Below the pieces are notes generated by a model. That model searched no databases and was not told where the DNA came from. It was given only the letters and a program-made list of their open reading frames with translations. 64,000 bases of DNA, from the NCBI GenBank assembly GCA_030737835.1, contig JAUJYN010000077.1, positions 59,698-123,697 of the forward strand. Reading direction: 5' to 3'. Origin of the DNA: Acorus gramineus (lineage: Eukaryota > Streptophyta > Magnoliopsida > Acorales > Acoraceae). Numbering within the stretch: the stretch's first letter is position 1; each line of letters opens with the position of its first letter. A program made the translations under genes and the position numbers. Positions 8,996 to 18,391 of this stretch are shown here, one piece after another.

Positions 8996-11312
8996 ACCAA
9001 GCATATATCTTCTAAAATAATATGCTTAATTAAAAATTTTGTTTTAACTTTTTTACAAAAAAAAATATGCTTTATACATAATTATATTTTTCAAAGGAGT
9101 TTACATCTATATAAAAAAAAAATAGGATGGAGTCCGTTACCTAGAGGATTGACATTGACCCTGACAGTCTAGATCAAGTGGCTTTAGTGACAACAAAGAG
9201 TCCCCCAGTGAGACATATGGATCGGAATCAAAGGAAATTACATCGAACCATCAGAAGGAATGTTAGCTAAATCCAAAAGTCACGGTGGACTAAGAATTTA
9301 AAGTCTTTAGGAAACATTAGCTCAATCCAAATTAAAAGTCATTGTGGAATAATTAAAAAATTCTCTGAGTCTTTTGAAACAGTAGCACATACATCTCTTT
9401 CAATGGCCAAGCAAAAAGTTGGAGTTGTCTGATGACTTTGATCCGTCCAAAACCATTAGACGCGTTCAATGTGAATTGTGGAGTACCTTACGGGGCATTC
9501 AAGGATGTGAATTTGATCCCCTGTTATAACCATGCTCATGTTTTGGATTTGAAATTTGGAATAATGCCTCTTAAATTCTAAAATTTTGAATAAGGTCATT
9601 CAAAATAGAATTTCAAAATGATTTGGAAGATTTGTTCAGGTAAAGTGTTACTTCAAAACATAAAAAAAAAAAAAAAGAAGGTTATTAGAGTTGTTGGCGA
9701 GTGTGTTTAGATCATATCACCGTCTAAAATGATTGACTGACCGGTCTTTTGGAGAAAAACGTGTCAGAGAAATCAAATTCCTTGACGTGTTATCACTTGC
9801 AATTTATTATTTATATGATAATGTTATGTACAATCATTTTCCAACTCGGTTTCAGATTACAAGTGTATTGAAATTTTTAAAAATAATATACATCATCTAA
9901 TAAAAAACGTGTTTTTATAAATAAAAAAATGAAACATATATTCTAGTAAATTGCATGGATACATTTATAAAAATTATAAAAAAATTTCATAAAAACATAT
10001 ATCTCATTAATGTAAACATATACTTCGAAAACTTTTTATCGATGCATATAGGACTGAAAAATGAATTGGGTGTAACAGCACCCTTATTTGTGTCACCCAA
10101 TCACAATACCAACGTATTTGGTACATTGCAGTGAGGAAAACGATTCAGCCTCCAAATATGGAAAAAAAAATTTAAAAAAAAAGGGATAACTTCTTCCATG
10201 TAATTTTAATTTTAAAAAAAAATTGTATCATTGGATAGATACGATCGATACAATTCAAATGGGTCGATATTGAATATGTTTAACCTATGTTTAAAAAAAT
10301 ATTTAATAATATTTTTTATTTTTTAACATTAATATTGAATTTTGTTATATTAATTATTATTTTCACTTATGTACTAAAATATCATTTACTTTAATCAAAA
10401 CTAATATCAGAACAAAAAAAAGTACATGAAAAATTAAATAAAACACAACACAAAATAAATAGCATCTAAATTCATCTTGAAATAGATGAACCGCCGCATT
10501 AGTAATCTTGTAATCCTTCTTCGTATGGATCGAAGTTTGGATACAGATTATTTAACCGGGTACAAGTATAGGGTTTTTGGATACAAATATAATTAATTTT
10601 AGAATAACTAATAAGTTTCTTGATATTTCTCAATTTTGTGTACTACATCTAAAAATAAGAGGGATATTATAAATTGAAGTTTTATAAATAAAAAATATAT
10701 ATAAAAATAGAATAGAGATGAAAATAAAAATTATGGTTGGAGTTGATAAATGAATAGTGAGACTCTAAAAACGCTTTATGATTTTTTTTTATTGTTTTTT
10801 GGCCCTTCATTTCAGAGATCTCCATTTTACATCTTATTCACAATTTATCACTGGTCAACAAAATAACAAAAATTTACTTATTACTTTTCTCAACCAGAAT
10901 AACTAAAAATCAACCAAATACAAAGTTATTTATTCTTTATCCATATTGAAATAATTATATATTCCATAATATCTTAAGATGCTATCCAAAAAAAACAGTG
11001 GTCCATCAGAATTTCACGTTGATTAACTAATTCCAATTAATTTCAATCTTCCATAAGAAAACACAAGCACGTCTCTCTTTCATAACATGGTGATTTGGAC
11101 TTAAATCAACCACTTGCCTGCCTCATTTAATGACTTTTTTATTTAAAAAGCATAAAAAATGTGCTTTATTTAAGCTACCTTATTCAAAATCTTATTTTTT
11201 AAACGTGTTTTCAAATCCTATTTAAGAATTCATATCAAAATTATTGCTCGGAGCAGTGATTGTATGAAAAGCAGGTTGCCTCTCTTGCTCTCATGGGACT
11301 CTATTATGTAGC
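8996..11312. other. Long duplicated intergenic block, no gene seen
   Basis: Non-coding, AT-rich. It is closely matched by 54257-56488. It contains a recurrent degenerate motif group (GTCACGGTGGACTAAGAATTT, CTTTCAATGGCCAAGCAAAA) that reappears near 22540, 32250, 41350, 45090, 54460 and 57030. Its origin is unknown to me; the copy near 22540-22690 lies directly before the RLP stub. No ORF with recognisable similarity. Confidence 0.4.
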
Positions 11313-11400
11313 ATGACGGATCCAGTTCCTAACCTGCTACAAGAGCAGGATGCATGTGGGTGAGGGTGCCATGCACATGAAAGGTGGAGGATTGCCAACC
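11313..11400 (-). pseudogene. Second, more decayed TIC20 relic
   Basis: The segment resembles the 5' part of the TIC20 exon (63588-63710): a CCAGTTCCT..CCTG block, GCAGGA..CATGTGGGTGAGG, TGCCATG and GAAAGGTGGA appear in the same order. It is too degraded to read as protein. Equivalent relics lie at about 30952-31042, 45958-46048 and 56490-56571, so most inter-RLP intervals carry two TIC20 traces of different age. Confidence 0.55.
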
Positions 11401-12179
11401 CTAATGCTCCCATTTGGATATAAACATAAGTTATTCTAATATATTCTAATATAGATAAAGAATAAGACATTTTTAATTTAATCGTATTTTGTTGTTTGAT
11501 TAATCATAGATAAATTATGAATAAAAATGTGAATAAAATGCGAAAAAATAATTATAAAAGATTAAAAAATAATTTAGCTCTTGATTAATTACTTAGATTA
11601 AAAAACAATTATGATATGTTTATACTGCATCATCTTTACAAACAAACATAATTTTGTGCTTATTCATCCCTAAAGTACTATATTTTCCACATATTTCACT
11701 AATCAAACAGAATCTAAAGAGTTTGCTAGCAGGAAGGAGTCTATTAATTGGAGGTCTAACACTGACAATGAAAGATCACATCAAGTCGTGGCTTTCAGTG
11801 AGAAATATCAGCGGAATCAAGGAATTTCGCATCAAAGAAAAGTTGGCTCTGTACAAATTCATGGTGGAAGTCTTTTGAGACAGACAATATCTCTTTAAGA
11901 TTGATTGACACTGACAAGTCTTTTGAAAAAAGCTTTACAGAGATACATCGAATGCTTTTACGTATTATTGGGTGCCAACGGAGTTGATGCGTTGCTGTGA
12001 AAACGAATGCCCGTCCTTTTTGAAGCATTGAAGATTCTGCGTTCTTGGCCAATATGTGATGCATTGTTTCCTCGCTCTAACTTAACCCTGTAGGGGAATA
12101 GGTGGGGTAAAAAAGTAAAATAGCGTTGAATAAACCCAAAGTTTGTTTGTTTAAAATGTATAAATGAGTATAGTTACGT
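11401..12179. other. Duplicated intergenic sequence up to the hAT MITE
   Basis: AT-rich sequence matched by 56572-57640 with large indels. It contains another copy of the motif group around TGAAAGATCACATCAAGTCG. No gene recognised. Confidence 0.4.
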
Positions 12180-12655
12180 AAGCCTGTCAATCGGACTGAT
12201 ACGGATCGGATATTGCAATATCCATATCCTAACTTTCGGATTCGGATACAGATATTAATTTTCGGATTCGGATCCCTTCGGATACGGATATTTTTCGGAT
12301 AATTGACATGTTTGAATATTAACATTGATTTGGATAATCAAGTGATATTTTAGAAAGATGTCAAAATTAAAATTAAGATTTTAAGGCTTATTATCTCTTT
12401 CAGACATCATACATTTAAAAATTAATAGTATTATAATATATTATCATTGTGATTAATCATACAAGATAACAATATGGGCAATATATAATACAAATATATA
12501 TATATTTGTAATATATGTCGGATACGGATATTTTTCGGATCGGATAGACCGATATCCATATCCGCACTCCGGATCTTCGAATATCGGATATTTCTGATTT
12601 TTCGGATACGGATTCGGATCGGATTCGGATTTTTTTCGGATAATTGACAGGCTTA
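12180..12655. mobile_element. hAT-type MITE, 476 bp, 8-bp TSD
   Basis: Ends AAGCCTGTCAAT and ATTGACAGGCTT are perfect inverted repeats. Flanking 8-bp duplications AGTTACGT are at 12172-12179 and 12656-12663; 8 bp is typical of hAT. The paralogous site near 57645 (AGTTATGTTAGAATATATG) is empty. The interior has short repeats of CGGATACGGATAT and no coding potential. Confidence 0.75.
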
Positions 12656-12663
12656 AGTTACGT

Positions 12664-12794
12664 TAGAATATATGAGAATAAATTAATATTATAGATCTTC
12701 TAAAATTGAGTAATTTCTTTAGTAAAGATAATTCATATTTACTAAGGAATATATTCCTTAGTGAAGTAGTCAATTTTTTTCAAAGACCAAATCT
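12664..12794. other. CACTA-related sequence left of the hAT element
   Basis: Short repeats such as TTTACTAAGGAATATATTCC match 57690-57750. It is the left part of the CACTA-related block that the hAT element splits from 17181-17915. Confidence 0.45.
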
Positions 12795-12815
12795 TAGTGT
12801 TCGGATATGCGCCCC

Positions 12816-12978
12816 GTGCGGCCGCATATGCGGCCGCACGTGCGGTTCGGTCGCTCAACCGAACCGCCTGGAGCATTAGGCGGGGTTATGCGGGTCGGGC
12901 CCGCATATGCGGCCCGATCCCGCTTATTAAGCGGACGCACAATAATCGGAGTGCTAAACGGGTCAACCCGTTTAGCAC
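12816..12978. repeat. Subterminal palindrome cluster of the hAT element
   Basis: Four inverted repeats in 163 bp: a perfect 24-nt palindrome at 12816-12839 centred on CATATG; a 10-bp stem with 6-nt loop at 12842-12867; a near-palindrome at 12890-12923 centred on CGCATATGCG; and a 13-bp stem with a 2-nt loop at 12951-12978. Related GCATATG/GCGG repeats occur at the right end (17100-17175). Such subterminal repeats are usual binding sites for hAT transposases; that role is inferred. Confidence 0.7.
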
Positions 12979-13146
12979 TAAAAAAAAAACAAAAAAAAAA
13001 AAACAACATAATCCCTCGACGGCTCGACCTGCCCTAGTTTTCTTCTTCTTCAATACTTCTTCTTCCTCGGGACTTCTTCAACGCCGAATCGCCGAATCCA
13101 CGCAGGCGAGACTTCTTCAAGATTTCTTCTTCTTCGACTCCGGCCG

Positions 13147-13249
13147 GCGACTCCTCTGGCGGTCCGGCGACTCCGGCCTCCTTCACGCAGCGAGCCAGCG
13201 ACTCCTCTGGCGGTCCGGCGCGAGCCAGCGACTCCTCTGGCGGTCCGGC
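13147..13249. repeat. Three direct copies of a 22-bp GC-rich repeat
   Basis: The unit GCGACTCCTCTGGCGGTCC plus GGC occurs at 13147-13168, 13198-13219 and 13228-13249, with CGAGCCA joining copies two and three. It lies inside the hAT element, in its 5' untranslated part. The ORFs across it are low-complexity and I do not consider them coding. Confidence 0.7.
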
Positions 13250-13269
13250 CTCCTTCACGGGGTGAATCG

Positions 13270-14251
13270 GTGATCTAACTCCCTCTTTTACATATTAAGA
13301 TGTACTGATTTTACTTTCTTTGCTTGATGGTGTATAATATTGGTGTTTGCATTGTTAAATAATTTGATTCATCAAACTAAGATTTGGATTGGTCACTCCT
13401 CTATCACATTCCACTGAAGTAGTGACAAGCAAGAATTTGATAATGTTGATTCACGTTTTTGGGACCCAAAAAGAATGGGGTAAAAGCATCCTTTTAATTT
13501 TAAACATTGGACTTCTCCAGAGAAGAGTGGATATTCCTAATTCTTATTTGTTGTTGGGGTGGGGGTTTTGAGGTAAATAGGTAGTTTGCTGAATTTGGGT
13601 TAATCCTAAGTTTGTATAAATTTCTTGGACATATCACATATCTCACCTATCTGCTTGGTTTTCTAACTTGTTTTGTTGGAGCTAAGGCCTATGTTCCTGA
13701 GTTTTCCATTGCTATTTATTTTAAATACAGGCAGTGAGCTCTCACCTTTTTTTCAAAAATAAGTACTGCTTTAGGAAGAAATGTAACAAAGGAGTCACAC
13801 TCATAAACATGCAAATACTATTCTAAAGGAGCTCCAACATTGTTCACAAACTAAAGCAATTAAATTAAGCTCCATAATTATCAATTTTAATGCCTTGAGA
13901 TTTGAAACCTCCATGCTGAATGATGGTCACCAATCTGTTGGTTTCTCTTGTCGCTTTGTCGCCTTATCCCTCTTCTAAATATTTCAAACATACAAAGATC
14001 TCATGAAAACAAAGGAAAAAAAAAATATTACAAGCAAAGTTTATGGAGGAATTATGTTTCATAGTTTTAACTTTTATGTATGAAATAAATTGCATGATTG
14101 GTTGATTGTATCATTGATTTATTGTATATTTGTATTGTATGAAATAATTGTATGTTTATATTTGTTTGATTGTCTTTCATTGTATCATTGTTTGAAAAAA
14201 TGAATTATGAAAATTTGATGTATATCATGTATGTTGAACTCTTGAACAGTA
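13270..14251 (+). other. hAT 5' untranslated region or intron, no gene seen
   Basis: AT-rich sequence between the GC-rich end and the transposase ATG. It might contain a 5' UTR intron, but I cannot fix splice sites. Confidence 0.3.
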
Positions 14252-16670
14252 ATGGATAAAACAACGTCTATTCCAACTTCTGAAAGTGGATCGTCGCCAC
14301 CGGCGTATACACCACCTGGTTCAACTGATCCAGGATGGAAGTATGGGTATTTGATGAGCAAGAGCGATACCAATTCGGTCACTTGTAGGCTATGTTCCAA
14401 AATCATCAAAGGAGGGATTAATAGGTTGAAGCAACACCTAGCACACATTCGAGGAAATGTGGCTCCATGCAAGCAAGTTGATGAGGAGACAAAAAAAGCC
14501 ATCAAAGATTATATGGAAGGATTGTCTAAGAAGAAGGAAGTCAAAGCAAAAGATTTGAGGGAGGTTCGGGAGGAAGTAGACATTGGTGGTGGAGAGACAA
14601 ATACTGGAGTTGGAGGGACGAGTACTGAGGTAGAATCTGACAGTGTGGCTAAAAGACCTCGTGTTGAGGTGTCAGATGCGAGACAAAAAGGGAAGATGCG
14701 ACAAACATGCATAAAAGAAACATTTGCCAAAGACCAAAGAGATAGAGTACTGGGTTACTTGGCTAAATGGGTATACAAAGCTGGCCTTTCATTTAATTCC
14801 CTAATGATGAATGACTTTGTGGCTTTTTGTGAGGCAGTTGGACAATATGGCCCTGGATTCGTACCTCCATCATATCATGAGCTCAGCCAGACTCTCCTAA
14901 AGAAGGAAGTTCAGAACACAAAAGAGAGGTTGCAGAGTCATGTAGAAGAGTGGAAGAGAAGTGGTTGTTCTATTATGACAGATGCATGGACTGACAGGAA
15001 AGGTAGAAGTATCATGAACTTGTGTGTCAATTGCATATTAGGCACAAGTTTTTTGAGATCTATTGATGCTTCTAAAGAGTCACACACTGCTGATTACATT
15101 TTTGGCTTGGTAGACTCATGTATTATGGAAGTTGGAGTTGATAATGTTGTTCAGGTTGTCACAGATAATGCATCAGCCAATTTGGCAGCAGAAGAATAAT
15201 GAAAGCAAAATATCCTCATATCTTTTGGACATCATGTGCTGCCCATACCATAGATTTGATTCTTGAGGAAATTGGCAAAGAACCAAAGGTAAATAGTGCT
15301 GTGGAGAAGGCTAGAACTGTTGCTACTTTCATTTATAGCCACACGAAGATCTTGAGTATGATGCGCCGCTTTACCGAAAAAGGAGAAATTGTGAGACCTG
15401 GAGCCACAAGATTTGCCACTATGTTTCTTTCCTTAGAGAGTATATATTCAAAGAAGGATAAACTTAGATTGATGTTTACTTCTGAAGAATGGAGGGATTG
15501 CAAGTGGTATCACACAAGGAAAGGGCAAAAGGCATCAGATATTGTGATAAGTCCAAGTTTTTGGAATCAAGTTGCATTGGCCATTAAAATCTTTGCACCT
15601 TTGTGTCATCTCCTTCGCATTGTAGATGGTGAACAGAGACCTTCAATGGGTTTTGTATATGGTGGTCTTGAGGAAGCTAAAAAGGAGATAATGGAATTGT
15701 TTAAGGATGTTGAATCATCTTACATGCCTTTTATTGCTCCTATTATCTCGAAGTCAAAAGGAAGATTAGATGGTCCTCTTCATTGTGCAGCATATTATCT
15801 GAACCCCTACTACTTTTTTAGAGACCGTACTTTCATTGAAAGCAACAGGGAATTGAAGAGTCATTGTGGGAATGCATTGAGATTTTCTACCCTGCCTTGG
15901 AAATTCAAGATGTAATTACAAGGAAAGAATTGATTGCATATAAGAATGCCGATGGACTCTTTGGAAAGCCATTAGCTGTGTTGCAACGATCCATTAACAA
16001 TGATGACTACAATCCTGGTAATAAATATTTAATTGTGAATAATATATTATTTGCTTTCTACATTTATTTAAATGCTCATGTATTTTGTTAACACTTAAAA
16101 TCTTATTGTGTAGCTAACTGGTGGGACGTGCATGGATTGGATACACCGCATTTGCAATTAATGGCTTGCAAAATATTGAATCTCACTGCATCTTCTTCTG
16201 GGTGTGAGAGAAACTGGAGTTCTTTTGAGGGGGTAATTTATTTTTATTTTGCTATTCACTTTTTTACAAATTTACAACTTTTTATTGATTATGAATTTAC
16301 TATATTTTATTTACAGATTCATTCAAAGAAAAGAAATAGACTTGAAGTCCAAAAGTTAAATGACTTGGTATATGTTCAATTCAATGCCAAGCTCATGGAT
16401 CGAAAGAAAGAAAGGGCCCAAAGTGGTAAAGATCCTCTTTCTTCGAAAGATCGTGCTCATGCTTACAAGTGGATTGCTGAAAAGGATGCAGAGGAGGAGG
16501 TCTTCCCTGAATCTGGACTGACAAGAAGAGGAGAGCCTTCCACGTCTACTTCATCACGATTGCTTGATATTGATGAGGACATGCATGAGTTAGATGAGAT
16601 TGATGACGTCCCTGATGATGAGACTGATGATGATGTCTCTAATGCTAGTATTGAATGGGAATCGGACTAA
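14252..16670 (+). pseudogene. hAT transposase with two introns and two frameshifts
   Basis: From ATG 14252 the protein has an N-terminal BED zinc finger (CRLCSKIIKGG..RLKQHLAH), then a DUF659 core (SIMTDAWTDRKGRSIMN, VVTDNASANLAA). A one-base loss near 15190-15196 ends this frame at 15199; similarity continues at once in another frame (YPHIFWTSCAAHTIDLI). A second one-base loss near 15853-15862 shifts it again (WECIEIFYPALEIQD). GT-AG introns fit at 16018-16113 (joining to NWWDVHGLDTPH) and 16233-16316 (joining CERNWSSFEG to IHSKKRNRLE), giving the hATC dimerisation motif. The C-terminus is acidic. It would cut and paste hAT elements if whole; as read it is inactive unless the two indels are sequencing errors. 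Confidence 0.8.
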
Positions 16671-17095
16671 TTTATATTGTTTTATTTGTAGAGTGATTGT
16701 GTATTTGTGTGAACTTTTGTTTTATTATGTTATGTGAACTATATTCTATTTTGTTTTATGTTTAAATGTTTCATCACTTTCATGTCTCATGTGATCATGT
16801 CTCATTACTAAATTGTGTTTGTGCATGTCATTTGAATTGAATACTTATGGTTAAATAGACTTATATATCTAATTTATGCATTTTTATTGTATTATAGGTG
16901 CCAGTGCCACCGTGTTTCTACTGAATTATTGAATGGATTGTTCATTGTTGCAGGATATTATTTTACAACTCCTTTGGATTATTGACATAAAAGGTTAGAT
17001 TTATTTAAATTTATGATATTAGCTTGTTAACTCTTGTTTATAAATAATCACCATAGAATAATTCATTTTTTAATTTTTATTAATAAAAAATTATA
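16671..17095 (+). other. hAT 3' untranslated region
   Basis: AT-rich sequence between the transposase stop and the GC-rich right terminal repeats. No gene seen. Confidence 0.5.
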
Positions 17096-17180
17096 GAACC
17101 GCATATACTCCCGCATACTGCATATACTCTGTGCGGTACCCTAGCCGCACGGAAACCGCATCCCGCATATCAGAACACTG

Positions 17181-17915
17181 CCAATCACCAAGGAAATATT
17201 TCCTTAGTAAAAAAAAAATAGCTTTAAACTTCTTTCAAGGAAAACTTTCTTTAAAAAAAGTTATTTTCATAATAAAAAACTACAAAATAGAAAATTTACT
17301 TTTTCAATGAAATACATTCACCGGAAAAAAATACAAACATTAAAAAAAATTATTTTTTTTCCAAATCAACCCTCATTTATTAAGGAAATTATTCATTGGT
17401 AAAGATAATTCACGTTTACTAAGGAAAATATTTCTTGGCAAAGGAGCCAATTTTTTTTCCACGGCTTTCATTTTCTTAGTAAAAAAATAGCTTTAGACTT
17501 TTTCCAATGAAACTTTCCTTGGAAAAAGTTATTTTCATAATAAAAAACTAAAAAACTAAAAAAAAATTACTTTTTTCAATGAAATACATTCATTGGAAAA
17601 AGGAAATACAAACACTAGAAAAAATACAATTTTTTTTTCTAAATCAACCAACTTTTACCAAGGAAATTATTCATTAATAAAGATAATTCACATTAACTAA
17701 GGAAAATATTCCTGGGCGAATGAAAGGCTTTCACTAACGAAATATTTCCTTGACAAAAATCAAAAGTGCACTATTTTGTTGGTAAAAAAATTCAGAGTTT
17801 TGTGTTCCCCTTTACCGATGAAATAGACATTTTCTTGGTAAATGTGTATAATTACCAACGAAATTATTTTCCTTGATAAGAAATTCGTAGCTAAAAAACC
17901 CTTTTTTTTGTAGTG
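17181..17915 (+). mobile_element. CACTA-type element fragment with subterminal repeats and 3' terminus
   Basis: Consists of many degenerate repeats built on AAGGAAATTATTCATTGGTAAA and its complement, ending in TTCGTAGCTAAAAAACCC then TTTTTTTTGTAGTG at 17915. The repeats and GTAGTG end are typical of CACTA subterminal regions. The 5' CACTA terminus and transposase are absent, so this is a remnant. It sits about 480 bp upstream of RLP2 and recurs before RLP1 and RLP5. Confidence 0.6.
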
Positions 17916-18391
17916 TATGTCAAATCATCTCCATTATCTCTTATAAATTAAGGGCATCACATGTCAAATTGTTTTACATTTTATATTTATTCATTCATTT
18001 TGATCCACAACATTCCATGATCAACCAACCAATAAAAATTTCACTATAACTTTTTCAACAAATATAGCTAAAGATGTAACCAAATAAAAATTACTTATCT
18101 ACCCCAAAATAATGCATATTTCTACACCAACATGGCTATGTGTTCATATCAGGTCCATCAAAATCTCATGTTGGTTGACTTGTTAAATTCCGATTGACTC
18201 GGGTCTTCCAAAACAAAACACAACCCCGTGTCTTTTTTCGAAACATAATGGTTTGGACTTAAATCAACCACTTGTATGCCACATTTGATGACTTTTATGC
18301 ACTACCAACTTTCATACTTCTACACAATATGATGGTGACAAACCATTATATATACTCGCAGTATATGGGGTTGTGGATTGACATGGTTATC
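17916..18391 (+). promoter_or_regulatory. RLP2 upstream region with paired W-box cores and TATA box
   Basis: W-box cores TTGACT at 18175-18180 and 18194-18199 and a TATATATA box at 18347-18354, in the same arrangement as for RLP1. The control region is intact although the gene is broken. Confidence 0.45.

Larger units (their letters stand above)
12795..17180 (+). mobile_element. hAT transposon, about 4.4 kb, decayed
   Basis: Terminal inverted repeats are TAGTGTTCGGATATGCG (left) and, read on the other strand, CAGTGTTCTGATATGCG (right). Both ends are followed by GC-rich palindromic subterminal sequence. Inside is a + strand BED-finger/DUF659/hATC transposase. The flanking octamers (CCAAATCT and CCAATCAC) are not a clean duplication, so the exact target site is uncertain. 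The left 500 bp are strikingly GC-rich compared with the surroundings. Confidence 0.8.

Noticed and set aside
12797..13273. 158-codon ORF at the left end of the hAT element
   Set aside because: It runs across terminal palindromes and a 22-bp tandem repeat; the protein is low-complexity and the opposite strand is open too.
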